Source of the DNA: Pseudomonas berkeleyensis
Lineage (GTDB): Bacteria > Pseudomonadota > Gammaproteobacteria > Pseudomonadales > Pseudomonadaceae
Assembly (NCBI RefSeq): GCF_014109765.1
Contig: NZ_CP059139.1
Location: 2,170,001 to 2,234,000, forward strand
Direction: 5' to 3'
DNA: 64,000 nt
Shown here: positions 35,669-44,097 of the stretch, in pieces
Layout of the letters: each line of letters opens with the position of its first letter
Position numbering within the stretch: the stretch's first letter is position 1
Position numbers and translations under genes: made by a program
Notes under the pieces: model-generated
The model's database searches: none
Told to the model about the DNA's origin: nothing
Seen by the model: the letters and a program-made list of their open reading frames with translations, nothing else

Positions 35669-36319
35669 ATGTTGAAACTCTACGGCTACTGGCGCTCCAG
35701 CGCCGCCTACCGTGTGCGTATCGCCCTGAACCTCAAGGGCCTGGCCTACGAGCAAGTGCCGGTGCATCTGGTCAAGGACGGCGGCCAGCAGCACGCCGCC
35801 GAATATCGCGCGCTGAACCCGCAGGGCCTGTTGCCGCTGCTGGTGGACGAGGAAGGCGGCGGTGTACGCATCGCCCAATCACTGGCGATCATCGAGTACC
35901 TCGAAGAAATCTTCCCGCTGCCGGCGCTGCTGCCAGCCGACCCGGCCGAGCGTGCCCAGGTGCGGGCGCTGGCGCTGCACATCGCCTGTGATGTGCACCC
36001 GCTGAATAACCTGCGCGTGCTGCAATACCTCTCCAGCGAGCTGGGTGTCGATGACAAGGCGAAGAACGCCTGGTATCGGCACTGGGTCGAGCTGGGCTTG
36101 GCTGCGGTGGAAGAGGGGTTGGTGGCGTTCGACGGGCGTCTGTCGCTGGGCTCGCGGCCAGGCTATCTGGAGGCCTGCCTGATCCCGCAGTTGTACAACG
36201 CACGGCGTTTTGCCTGTGATCTGGCTGCCTACCCGCGCATTCTCGACCTGGCGGCGCGCTGTGAGTCACTGGAGGCTTTCAGCTTGGCCGCACCCGAGGC
36301 GCAGCCCGATGCTCAATAG
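35669..36319 (+). CDS. maiA: Maleylacetoacetate isomerase (zeta-class GST)
   Basis: MaiA isomerises maleylacetoacetate to fumarylacetoacetate, using glutathione. The 216 residues show the zeta-class active site S-S-A-A-Y-R-V-R-I-A-L (residues about 9-19) and the glutathione-site strand L-N-P-Q-G-L-L-P-L-L with Q-S-L-A-I-I-E-Y-L. A GST C-terminal helical domain follows. It is the last gene of the operon. Confidence 0.95.
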   Translation: MLKLYGYWRSSAAYRVRIALNLKGLAYEQVPVHLVKDGGQQHAAEYRALNPQGLLPLLVDEEGGGVRIAQSLAIIEYLEEIFPLPALLPADPAERAQVRALALHIACDVHPLNNLRVLQYLSSELGVDDKAKNAWYRHWVELGLAAVEEGLVAFDGRLSLGSRPGYLEACLIPQLYNARRFACDLAAYPRILDLAARCESLEAFSLAAPEAQPDAQ

Positions 36320-36486
36320 GATTTGAGTTATCGGTGCTCGCCTCAATACCCCCTGAATCTGTCCTGAGAGGGTGGCGAAAAATCGCCGAATGCTCGGCAT
36401 CAACCAGCGGATATTTGCCGACTCAGGCAAATACCGCACTTCTTAGCGTCAATGGTGCGTGCATGATTTTGGCGTTTTGCCAGCAC

Positions 36487-36513
36487 TCAAGCCGCGCCAT
36501 CTTCTGGCCGATA
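36487..36513 (+). promoter_or_regulatory. FliA (sigma-28)-type promoter for the chemoreceptor gene
   Basis: TCAAG (36487-36491), 15 bases, then GCCGATA (36507-36513), matching the Pseudomonas flagellar-class consensus, 98 bases before the chemoreceptor start. Confidence 0.6.
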
Positions 36514-36610
36514 CTCAGCCATAGTCCTGGCACAGCAGTTGCGTGGGTTATCGACCAAGTCGTGCCCTATGAAGGTGTGACGTTATAAGAAGAACTTGGA
36601 GCTGCCGTTT

Positions 36611-38566
36611 ATGTTCAAGCCTGTCGCACGTCTATTCGCCAACCTTGCCGTCGGCAAGAAACTCTTCATCGGTTTCGGTCTGGTTCTGCTGCTGACCGCC
36701 GCCATGACCGGTAGTGGCTTTCTCGCCGTGCAGGCTGTGCTTGGCGGACATGAACAGGTCGGCAAGCTGGGGCAGGTGAATCAGGAGATCCTCCAGGCGC
36801 GCAGGCTGGAGCGTAGCTTCGCCATCGAGCAAACCCCTGAGAGTGCCGAGCGCGTTCATGCCAGCCTGCGTAAGGTCGAGGCCATGCTGGCCGACTTCGC
36901 AAAGAATTCCGCCATGGTCGAAGGCACGCGTATCCAGACCATGCAGCAGGCCGTTGATGAGTACCTGAAGCAGTTCGACAACTACGTCGCCCAGCAGGGC
37001 AAGGCGCGCGAGGCGCGTCAGGACATGCGCGATGCTGCCGGCGAGGCGCGCGATCGTTTCGAAATGATCGAACTGGACATGTACGACGCCGTGCGTGAAC
37101 TACGCCTGCAGGGCGACCGCCTGCGTGGCAGCGATCCGTTGACCCTGGCGGAAACCGCTTCCGGTCTGAGCAAGCGCATGCTCGACCTGCGCAGCTATGA
37201 AAGCCTCTACATCATCGACGGCTCGGCCAAGGCGCTGGAGGAGTGGGAGTACGTCAGCGACGACCTGCAGACCGTCGCCAACAGCCTGATGGTCTGGCTC
37301 AATGACGATCAGAAAGCCTCTATCGAGACGGCCCTGCAAGCCCTGACCCTGTACCAGCGTTCGTTCCAGTACTACCAGCAGATTCGCAGCCAGAACGAGG
37401 CCACCGAGAACGCGATGATCGAGCGCGCCCGCTCGGTACTCGGACTCGCCGAGGCGGCGCAGGCCAACGCCGAACAGGGCATGCTCGACGACAGTCGGCG
37501 AGCGCTGACGATGCTCGGCGTCATGGGCGCTGCGGCGGTGATCTTCGGGCTGTGCGCCGCGCTGTTGATCACCCGTCTGATCGTCGTACCGCTGCGCCAG
37601 ACCGTAGGTTTCGCCCAGCGTATTGCCGCCGGTGATCTCAGTCAGGACATTCCCCAGGATCGCCGTGACGAGGTAGGCCAATTGCTCTCTGCCATGCAGG
37701 ACATGACTGTCAGCCTGCGCAGCCTGGTCGGCCGTATCGGTGGCGGCGTCGGGCAGATCGCCGCCGCTGCCGAGCAGCTCTCGGCAATCACCGCGCAGAC
37801 CAGCGCTGGGGTGCAGACGCAAAAACTCGAGACCGAGCAGACCGCCACCGCCATGCACCAGATGGCCGCCACCGTGCAGGAAGTAGCGCAGAACGCCGAG
37901 CAGGCCTCGCTGGCGGCGCGTGATGCCGACCTCGAGGCGCAGCAGGGCAACCGTGTAGTGCAACAGGCGGTGGATCAGATCGACAACCTGGCCAATGAAG
38001 TGGAGCAATCCGCCGAGGCCATAGCCGCGCTGAATCAGGAAAGTGCACGTATCGGCAGCGTGCTGGAGGTCATCCGCAATGTTGCCGAGCAGACCAATCT
38101 GCTGGCGCTCAACGCTGCCATCGAGGCGGCGCGCGCGGGGGAGCAGGGCCGTGGTTTCGCCGTGGTCGCCGACGAAGTGCGTGCGCTGGCCAAGCGTGCG
38201 CAGGACAGCACCGAGGAAATCGAAGGCCTGATCGCCGGCCTGCAGAGCATGGCCAAGGGCGCGGTGCAGCAGATGGACAGCAGCCGTGACCTGACGCGGC
38301 GTACCGTCGAGCTGGCAGGCGAGGCGGGCGATGCCCTGGGGCGCATCACCCAGGCGGTCAGCACCATCGAACAGATGAATCAGCAGATCGCCGCAGCCGC
38401 CGAGGAGCAGAGTGCGGTAGCCGAGGCGATCAACGAAAGCGTCACCCGCGTGCGTGATATCGGTGAGCAGAGTGCCACCGCCAGCGAGCAGACCGCTGCC
38501 TCCAGTGCGGAGCTGGCGCGGCTCGGTGTCGAGCTTCAGGGAATTGTGCGGCAGTTCCGTACCTGA
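36611..38566 (+). CDS. Methyl-accepting chemotaxis protein
   Basis: This transmembrane chemoreceptor has 651 residues from the ATG at 36611 (GGAG upstream; an in-frame start at 36596 lies on the ribosome site). There is a first helix at about 14-40, a large all-helical periplasmic domain of about 250 residues (size and helix pattern fit the HBM type), a second helix near 300-325, and a HAMP with P-L-R-Q-T. The signalling hairpin has tip E-Q-T-N-L-L-A-L-N-A-A-I-E-A-A-R-A-G-E-Q-G-R-G. No C-terminal receptor pentapeptide is present. The ligand is unknown; HBM sensors such as McpS bind TCA acids. The FliA-type promoter places it in the motility regulon. Confidence 0.92.
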   Translation: MFKPVARLFANLAVGKKLFIGFGLVLLLTAAMTGSGFLAVQAVLGGHEQVGKLGQVNQEILQARRLERSFAIEQTPESAERVHASLRKVEAMLADFAKNSAMVEGTRIQTMQQAVDEYLKQFDNYVAQQGKAREARQDMRDAAGEARDRFEMIELDMYDAVRELRLQGDRLRGSDPLTLAETASGLSKRMLDLRSYESLYIIDGSAKALEEWEYVSDDLQTVANSLMVWLNDDQKASIETALQALTLYQRSFQYYQQIRSQNEATENAMIERARSVLGLAEAAQANAEQGMLDDSRRALTMLGVMGAAAVIFGLCAALLITRLIVVPLRQTVGFAQRIAAGDLSQDIPQDRRDEVGQLLSAMQDMTVSLRSLVGRIGGGVGQIAAAAEQLSAITAQTSAGVQTQKLETEQTATAMHQMAATVQEVAQNAEQASLAARDADLEAQQGNRVVQQAVDQIDNLANEVEQSAEAIAALNQESARIGSVLEVIRNVAEQTNLLALNAAIEAARAGEQGRGFAVVADEVRALAKRAQDSTEEIEGLIAGLQSMAKGAVQQMDSSRDLTRRTVELAGEAGDALGRITQAVSTIEQMNQQIAAAAEEQSAVAEAINESVTRVRDIGEQSATASEQTAASSAELARLGVELQGIVRQFRT

Positions 38567-38608
38567 AAGGCAGGAGGCGGCGTGCCGCCTCCTGCTCGTT
38601 AACGTGCT

Positions 38609-39382
38609 TCAGCCCAGGTGAAAACCGCCGTCGATGGGGATGACGGTGCCGGTCATGTAGGCGCCTGCGCTGCCCGCGAGGCTCAGCGCCAGGGCGGCCA
38701 TCTCTTCCTCGCGGCCCCAGCGTTTCATCGGAATCACTGCGGTGTCGGCAGCCAGCGCCGCTTCGTCCTCGGCGATGAAACGGGTCATCTTGCTCGGGAA
38801 GCGCCCCGGGGCGATCACGTTGACGTTGATGTGCTCGCCCACCAGCTCCTTGGCCAGCATGCGCGACAGCTGGTGCAGCGCGGCCTTGCTCGGGCCATAG
38901 GCATAAGCCTGTTCCCCCATGGCGCTGATGCCGGCTACCGAACCGATATTGATCACCCGTGCCGGGCAATCCGCTGAACCGGCCTTGCGCAGCAGCGGCA
39001 GCAATTGCTGGATGCAGCCGAATACCGAGGTGACGTTGAGCTGCATGACTTTTTCCCAGCCCTTGGCCGGGTAGCTTTCCAGCGGCGCGCCCCAGGTGGT
39101 GCCGGCGTTGTTGACCAGGATGTCGAGCTTGTCGATGCGCCCGGTCAGCTCGGCAGCCAGGGCCTGTACGCCTTCCTCATCGGAGAGGTTGGCGGTGATG
39201 CCGGTGCACTTGCCGAAGGCGGAAAGCTCGGCGGCGGTCTGTGCGCAGGCTTCGCCGTCGCGGGCACAGACATAGACGTGGGCGCCGGCTTCGACGAAGG
39301 CCTTGGCTATCATCAGACCGATGCCGCGGGTGCCGCCAGTGACCAGGGCGGTGCGCCCGGCAAGGGAAAAGTACGGATGCAT
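38609..39382 (-). CDS. rhlG: NADPH-dependent 3-oxoacyl reductase RhlG-type SDR
   Basis: This 257-residue short-chain dehydrogenase has cofactor loop T-G-G-T-R-G-I-G, N-N-A-G-T, catalytic Ser in I-G-S-V-A-G, and Y-G-P-S-K with the Tyr-Lys pair. The stretches E-Q-A-Y-A-Y-G-P-S-K-A-A-L-H-Q-L-S-R-M-L and I-N-V-N-V-I-A-P-G-R-F-P-S closely resemble P. aeruginosa RhlG as I recall it. RhlG reduces 3-ketoacyl chains and was linked to rhamnolipid/PHA precursors. It stands alone on the minus strand. Confidence 0.85.
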   Translation of the reverse strand: MHPYFSLAGRTALVTGGTRGIGLMIAKAFVEAGAHVYVCARDGEACAQTAAELSAFGKCTGITANLSDEEGVQALAAELTGRIDKLDILVNNAGTTWGAPLESYPAKGWEKVMQLNVTSVFGCIQQLLPLLRKAGSADCPARVINIGSVAGISAMGEQAYAYGPSKAALHQLSRMLAKELVGEHINVNVIAPGRFPSKMTRFIAEDEAALAADTAVIPMKRWGREEEMAALALSLAGSAGAYMTGTVIPIDGGFHLG

Positions 39383-39484
39383 GAACAGGCCTCGCAGGAT
39401 GGTGAAGCTTCACCCTAGGGCCTGGCGACGCGGAAAGCAGGCATCATTGCCCACCGAAATGCCTGCTCATGCGCCAAACCCTCC

Positions 39485-39505
39485 GTAGGGTGCGCCGTGC
39501 GCACC
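39485..39505. repeat. Dispersed short palindromic repeat, copy C
   Basis: GTAGGGTGCGCCGTGCGCAC lies between rhlG and trmO, the best-preserved copy of the family. Confidence 0.65.
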
Positions 39506-39521
39506 GCTGGCGCTGTCGACG

Positions 39522-40226
39522 CTATGCGATGTTCGCTGCCTTCTGCACATCCAGCACCCGGATGCGCCCCGGCTCGGGATAATGCCAGTGCACGTCCAGA
39601 TCCCAGAAGCGCGCGCCATAGCGTCGTTCGGGCTCTGGTTGCTGGTAAGCCGGGCGCGGATCTTGCGCCAGGCATTGCTCGATCAGTTCCACCAGTGGCT
39701 CGTTCAGGCGCAGCGCGTGTTGGCGCGCCAACGGCAAGGCATCGGCTTGCCACTCCACGGGGATCAGTCGCGGCGCGGCATCGGCCATGGCGTTGTGCGC
39801 ATCGTTCACGCAATCGGCGTAGGGCACGTAGGGTTTGATATCCAGCACCGGCGTGCCATCGAGCAGATCGATGCCCGACAGGTGCAGGCGACCTGGCTCG
39901 ACCCTTTCCAGGCGCACCACCGACTGACCAATACCGTTGGGGCGATGGGTGGCGCGGGTGCTGAACACGCCGACCGACTGGTTGCCGCCCAGGCGTGGCG
40001 GACGCACCTTCAGGCGCGGCTTGTCTTCCAGCGCCTGATGAAACAGAAACAGCAACCAGACATGGCTGACCTGCTCCAGGCCCTGCACAGCCTCGCCCTG
40101 ATCGAAGGGCGGCAGCAACTCCAGCACGCCGCGTGCGGCAGGTGCCAGGTGCGGCTGGCGGGGGATGGCGAATTTTTCCTTGAAGCAGGAGCGGACGATA
40201 CCGACCGGGGAAACCAGATGCTGCAT
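39522..40226 (-). CDS. trmO: tRNA (N6-threonylcarbamoyladenosine-37)-N6-methyltransferase TrmO
   Basis: TrmO (TsaA/YaeB) methylates t6A37 in threonine tRNAs using SAM. It has 234 residues from M-Q-H-L-V-S-P-V-G-I. The family core is P-R-Q-P-H-L-A-P, H-V-W-L-L-F-L-F-H, V-F-S-T-R-A-T-H-R-P-N-G-I-G-Q-S and D-I-K-P-Y-V-P-Y-A-D, followed by the C-terminal domain with Y-Q-Q and D-V-H-W. An in-frame upstream start at 40283 overlaps the following gene and is less likely. Confidence 0.94.
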   Translation of the reverse strand: MQHLVSPVGIVRSCFKEKFAIPRQPHLAPAARGVLELLPPFDQGEAVQGLEQVSHVWLLFLFHQALEDKPRLKVRPPRLGGNQSVGVFSTRATHRPNGIGQSVVRLERVEPGRLHLSGIDLLDGTPVLDIKPYVPYADCVNDAHNAMADAAPRLIPVEWQADALPLARQHALRLNEPLVELIEQCLAQDPRPAYQQPEPERRYGARFWDLDVHWHYPEPGRIRVLDVQKAANIA

Positions 40227-40236
40227 GGCGTTCTGC

Positions 40237-40443
40237 TTAGCGCCTGGAGACCGGTGCGTCATGCGCCACCCGGCAGCCAGCATCGCGGAACGGGCCGGTG
40301 AAACGAATCCAGCCTTCGCCAGGGCTGACCTGGGCGCAGGTCAGATGGCCGTCGACCTTGCTCTGCCAGAGGAAGAATGGCGCCGGCGCGGCGAAGGCGG
40401 ACAGGCTCAGGGCGAGCAGGGTGGTCAGAAGCAGGGTGCGCAT
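40237..40443 (-). CDS. Small exported protein of unknown function
   Basis: The 68-residue product starts with a clear signal peptide (M-R-T-L-L-L-T-T-L-L-A-L-S-L-S-A-F-A-A). The mature part is about 48 residues with two Cys (T-C-A-Q, G-C-R-V) that could form one disulfide. The spacing of 10 bases to trmO on the same strand suggests cotranscription. No family is recognised. Confidence 0.65.
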   Translation of the reverse strand: MRTLLLTTLLALSLSAFAAPAPFFLWQSKVDGHLTCAQVSPGEGWIRFTGPFRDAGCRVAHDAPVSRR

Positions 40444-40469
40444 GGCGGCAATCTCCAGGGCGTGAGCGC

Positions 40470-40522
40470 GTAGGGCGGGTGCGACCCGCCGGATGGTCTA
40501 TGGCGGGTTGCACCCGCCCTAC
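40470..40522. repeat. GTAGGGCGGGTGC...GCACCCGCCCTAC palindrome
   Basis: The arms at 40470-40490 and 40502-40522 are near-exact inverses. The same arm occurs once more after dinB (45161-45180). Confidence 0.7.
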
Positions 40523-40556
40523 GGCATTTGCAGGCTTAGCCTACTACAGCTCTGCT

Positions 40557-41267
40557 TCAGAAGCGTTCCTTGTCGCCGAGGTAGCGCCATTGCCCGGCCG
40601 GCAGCTTGGCCATCGGTACGCCGCCAACGCGGATACGCTTCATGGCCAGTACCTTGAGGCCAAGGGCGGTGCAGATCTGCCGCAGCGTATCGGGCGCAGG
40701 ATTCTTCAGAGCGAAGCGCAGGCGCTGTTCGCTTTGCCAACTGGCTTTGCATGGTGGGAATTGCACGCCTTTGTGCAGCAGACCTTTCTTCAGACGCTCC
40801 AGGGCGCTGGCAGGCAATTCGCCGCTGACATCGACCAGGTATTCCTGCTCCAGCTTGTTGCCGTCTTCGCGCAGTTTGCGCTGGGTGCGCCAGTCCTGGC
40901 TGAGGATGACCAGGCCGCTGGCGCCATTTTGCAGCGGCAGGCTCTGTTCCTGACGCAGAAAGTGCCCATGCAGGATGCGCTGCGCGTGCGGGTCTTCTTC
41001 CCAGTGCTGCGCGGCGGTCAGTAGCTGCTGCAACTTTCCGGCGCTGGTGTTGGCCGGGCAATGCACCAGCAGGGTGACGGCCGCGACGGGATCAAGACTG
41101 GCATCGGGGTGCAGCTCGACGCGCTGATCCTCGACCTTGAACTGCGGCGCTTCGATGACCTTGCCATCCACCGTCACCCAGCCGCCGGCGATGTACAGGT
41201 CGGCCTCACGGCGCGAGCAACCGAACAGTTCGATGACGCGTTTGGACAGGCGGGTGGGTTCGCTCAT
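40557..41267 (-). CDS. RsuA/RluF-type pseudouridine synthase homologue lacking catalytic Asp
   Basis: The protein is 236 residues from M-S-E-P-T-R-L-S-K-R (a longer frame reaches 41366 without support). An S4 RNA-binding domain is clear (R-L-S-K-R-V-I-E-L-F-G-C-S-R-R-E-A-D, then G-W-V-T-V-D-G-K). A pseudouridine synthase-like domain follows. Where RsuA has G-R-L-D-x-D-T-x-G-L this protein has L-P-L-Q-N-G-A-S-G-L: the catalytic Asp is Gln113. The later E-G-R-Y-H-Q-V-K-R motif is also missing (N-P-A-P-D-T-L-R-Q). It probably binds RNA without isomerising uridine. It is well conserved in form, so not an obvious pseudogene. Confidence 0.8.
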   Translation of the reverse strand: MSEPTRLSKRVIELFGCSRREADLYIAGGWVTVDGKVIEAPQFKVEDQRVELHPDASLDPVAAVTLLVHCPANTSAGKLQQLLTAAQHWEEDPHAQRILHGHFLRQEQSLPLQNGASGLVILSQDWRTQRKLREDGNKLEQEYLVDVSGELPASALERLKKGLLHKGVQFPPCKASWQSEQRLRFALKNPAPDTLRQICTALGLKVLAMKRIRVGGVPMAKLPAGQWRYLGDKERF

Positions 41268-41351
41268 GGGTTGGCTCGGCAGGAAAAATGACATTGTACC
41301 GGCAAGCGTCATCCGGGACGGGAAAGAAAGGCGGCTTGAAGCGGGTGGCAA

Positions 41352-41380
41352 TAAAAAGCCCCGCATTGTGCGGGGCTCTT
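41352..41380 (-). terminator. rimO terminator
   Basis: On the minus strand AGCCCCGCA and TGCGGGGCT (41357-41365 and 41369-41377) form a stem followed by a T run, 17 bases after the rimO stop. Confidence 0.85.
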
Positions 41381-41396
41381 GGGTGTGGCGGGTTGA

Positions 41397-42719
41397 TCAG
41401 ACCAGCTCGCCCCACATGTCGTATTCGTCGGCATCGACGATGCGCACACGCACCTTGTCGCCCGGTTTGACGTTGGTGGAGTCGATGAACACGCTGCCGT
41501 CGATCTCCGGGGCGTCGGCCCAGGAGCGAGCCACGGCGCCTTCGCCGTCCACTTCGTCGACCAGTACGTCCATCTCCAGACCGATCTTGGCCTGCAGACG
41601 CGCAGAGCTGATCGCCTGCTGATGCGCCATGAAACGCTCCCAACGCTCCTGTTTGACGTCATCCGGTACCGGCTCCAGGCCCAGCTCGTTGGCTGGTGCG
41701 CCTTCTACCGGCGAGTACTGGAAGCAGCCGACGCGGTCGAGCTGCGCCTCGGTCAGCCAGTCGAGCAGGTACTGGAAGTCTTCTTCGGTCTCGCCGGGGA
41801 AGCCGACGATGAAGGTGGAGCGGATGGTCAGCTCGGGGCAGATCTCGCGCCATTTCTTGATGCGCGCCAGGGTCTTGTCTTCGAAGGCCGGACGCTTCAT
41901 CGATTTGAGCACTTTCGGGCTGGCATGCTGGAACGGAATGTCCAGGTAGGGCAGCAGCTTGCCGGCGGCCATCAGCGGGATCACGTCATCGACGTTGGGG
42001 TAGGGATAGACGTAGTGCAGGCGCACCCACACGCCCATGGAGGACAGCGCTTCGCACAGTTCGAGCATGCGCGTCTTCACCGGCTGGCCGTTCCAGAAGT
42101 CCAGCTTGTACTTGAGATCGACGCCATAGGCGCTGGTGTCCTGGCTGATCACCAGCAGCTCCTTGACGCCGGCCTTGACCAGGCGCTCGGCTTCGCTGAG
42201 CACGTCGCCCACCGGACGGCTGACCAGCTTGCCGCGCATGGACGGGATGATGCAGAAGCTGCAGGTGTGGTTGCAGCCTTCGGAAATCTTCAGATAGGCG
42301 TAATGGCGCGGGGTGAGCTTGATGCCCTGCGGCGGTACCAGGTCGATCAGCGGGTTGTGCTCGGTCTTCGGCGGGATGACTTCGTGTACGGCGTTGACTA
42401 CCTGCTCGTACTGCTGCGGGCCAGTGACGGCCAGCACGCTCGGGTGCACATCGCGGATGCTGTCTTCGGCCACGCCCATGCAGCCGGTGACGATCACCTT
42501 GCCATTCTCGGCCAGTGCCTCGCCGATGGCGTCCAGCGACTCGGCCTTGGCGCTATCGATGAAGCCGCAGGTATTGACCACCACCACGTCGGCATCCTGG
42601 TAGGTCGGTACGATCTCGTAACCTTCCATGCGCAGTTGGGTCAGGATGCGTTCGGAGTCGACGGTTGCTTTCGGGCAGCCGAGGCTGACGAATCCGACTT
42701 TCGGGGTGGCGCTGGACAT
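41397..42719 (-). CDS. rimO: Ribosomal protein S12 methylthiotransferase RimO
   Basis: RimO adds a methylthio group to an Asp of ribosomal protein S12 using radical SAM chemistry. The 440 residues carry the N-terminal UPF0004 domain with Cys15, Cys51 and Cys80 for one cluster, the radical SAM motif G-C-N-H-T-C-S-F-C (Cys149, Cys153, Cys156), and a C-terminal TRAM domain. The start, length and order match E. coli RimO. It is followed by a terminator. Confidence 0.97.
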   Translation of the reverse strand: MSSATPKVGFVSLGCPKATVDSERILTQLRMEGYEIVPTYQDADVVVVNTCGFIDSAKAESLDAIGEALAENGKVIVTGCMGVAEDSIRDVHPSVLAVTGPQQYEQVVNAVHEVIPPKTEHNPLIDLVPPQGIKLTPRHYAYLKISEGCNHTCSFCIIPSMRGKLVSRPVGDVLSEAERLVKAGVKELLVISQDTSAYGVDLKYKLDFWNGQPVKTRMLELCEALSSMGVWVRLHYVYPYPNVDDVIPLMAAGKLLPYLDIPFQHASPKVLKSMKRPAFEDKTLARIKKWREICPELTIRSTFIVGFPGETEEDFQYLLDWLTEAQLDRVGCFQYSPVEGAPANELGLEPVPDDVKQERWERFMAHQQAISSARLQAKIGLEMDVLVDEVDGEGAVARSWADAPEIDGSVFIDSTNVKPGDKVRVRIVDADEYDMWGELV

Positions 42720-42816
42720 GCGGGCTAACCTCTAACGGGCGCCTGGGTGGCGCCTCTGATCAAAAAGTGCGCAATTCTAGCGGCGGTTCGGGCACTTGAC
42801 CAGAGGCGCCGTTACC

Positions 42817-43365
42817 TCAATTGCGCCCCGGCAGCATGCGCGTCAGGGTGTTATCGCGCACTACGTAATGGTGGTACAGGCCGGCGAGTGCATGCAGGCC
42901 AATCAGCCAGTAACCGGCGGTGCCGGCCAGTTCGTGCAGCTCCTTGATCTGTCCGGCCAGCTCCTTGTCCGGGCCGATCAATGCGGGCAGCTCCAGGCCG
43001 AAGAAGGGAATGGGCTTGCCGGCGGCACTGAGAATCAGCCAGCCGGCCAGCGGCGCACCGATCATCAGGGCGTACAGTGCCAGGTGCATGAGCTTGGCGA
43101 GCAGGTTCTGCCAGCTCGGTGGCGCGGGCTGGATGGCCGGAGTAGGGCTCAGCGCACGGGCGAGCAGGCGCAGCCAGACCAGGGCGAAAACGCTCAGGCC
43201 GAGCATGAAGTGCCACTGCTTGAGCAGTTCGCGGGTATCGCTGCCCTTGGGGAAATTGCCCTTGAGCTCGATGCAGGTGTAAACGGCGGCGATCAGGATC
43301 AGCATCAACCAGTGCAGGCCGATGGACAGGCTTCCATAGCGTGGTGGGGTGTTCTTCCAATTCAT
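42817..43365 (-). CDS. Cytochrome b561 family protein
   Basis: This 182-residue, four-helix inner-membrane di-haem protein starts at M-N-W-K-N-T-P (GAGGAAG upstream). Candidate haem ligands are the His residues in G-L-H-W-L-M, K-Q-W-H-F-M-L-G, K-L-M-H-L-A-L-Y and G-L-H-A-L-A-G-L. Proteins of this family move electrons between quinone and periplasm; bacterial members oxidise superoxide or donate to periplasmic partners. It is alone on its strand. Confidence 0.9.
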   Translation of the reverse strand: MNWKNTPPRYGSLSIGLHWLMLILIAAVYTCIELKGNFPKGSDTRELLKQWHFMLGLSVFALVWLRLLARALSPTPAIQPAPPSWQNLLAKLMHLALYALMIGAPLAGWLILSAAGKPIPFFGLELPALIGPDKELAGQIKELHELAGTAGYWLIGLHALAGLYHHYVVRDNTLTRMLPGRN

Positions 43366-43463
43366 ACAGGCTTCCTCGGTAATGTCCTGCATCTGCGGCA
43401 GGTATCTCCAGCATAGGCGCGCTTGGCTTATGTGAAACTGAGGAAGATCAATATCCGGAAACG

Positions 43464-43495
43464 AAAAAGGCCACTCGATCGAGTGGCCTTTCTCT
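43464..43495 (-). terminator. Terminator of initiator tRNA copy 1
   Basis: AAAAAGGCCACTCGATCGAGTGGCC forms a perfect hairpin, ending in a T run when read on the minus strand. Like hairpins at 43658-43687 and 43850-43879 follow copies 2 and 3. Confidence 0.85.
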
Positions 43496-43500
43496 GAAGG

Positions 43501-43577
<77 letters not shown>

Positions 43578-43583
43578 GCGGCT

Positions 43584-43611
43584 ATTCTATTCAGGGAGAG
43601 AGTGTTGTCAA
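43584..43611 (-). promoter_or_regulatory. Promoter of initiator tRNA copy 1
   Basis: On the minus strand TTGACA (43606-43611), 16 bases, TAGAAT (43584-43589). An AT-rich upstream stretch (GATTTTGATC...) may act as UP element. Confidence 0.75.
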
Positions 43612-43657
43612 TCGATTTTTTGATTTTGATCGAAATCATTAATCGACCAGACAAACA

Positions 43658-43687
43658 AAAAGGCCACTCGCTTGAGTGGCCTTTTCG
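43658..43687 (-). terminator. Terminator of initiator tRNA copy 2
   Basis: Hairpin GGCCACTCGCTTGAGTGGCC with T run on the minus strand. Confidence 0.85.
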
Positions 43688-43692
43688 GAAGG

Positions 43693-43769
<77 letters not shown>

Positions 43770-43775
43770 GCGGCT

Positions 43776-43803
43776 ATTCTATTCAGGGAGAGAGTGTTGT
43801 CAA
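43776..43803 (-). promoter_or_regulatory. Promoter of initiator tRNA copy 2
   Basis: Same TTGACA-N16-TAGAAT as copy 1, 192 bases on. Confidence 0.75.
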
Positions 43804-43849
43804 TCGATTTTTTGATTTTGATCGAAATCATTAATCGACCAGACAAACA

Positions 43850-43879
43850 AAAAGGCCACTCGCTTGAGTGGCCTTTTCG
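43850..43879 (-). terminator. Terminator of initiator tRNA copy 3
   Basis: Same hairpin as for copy 2. Confidence 0.85.
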
Positions 43880-43884
43880 GAAGG

Positions 43885-43961
<77 letters not shown>

Positions 43962-43967
43962 GTCGCC

Positions 43968-43995
43968 ATTCTACCGGCAGAGAGTCTTACGTCAA
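43968..43995 (-). promoter_or_regulatory. Promoter of initiator tRNA copy 3
   Basis: TTGACG (43990-43995), 16 bases, TAGAAT (43968-43973) on the minus strand, with a different spacer from copies 1 and 2. Confidence 0.7.
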
Positions 43996-44097
43996 CTGTT
44001 ATCTTCAAAAAACTGTTTTCAACTCAGATGGTTAGCCTCAAACAACTGTTAGACTTCAGCGAGTTCGACCAGACCTGGTAAGGCTTTCGAGGGTGTT

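Noticed and set aside
43962..44097. LexA box upstream of dinB
   Set aside because: No CTGT-N8-ACAG palindrome could be found in the spacer.
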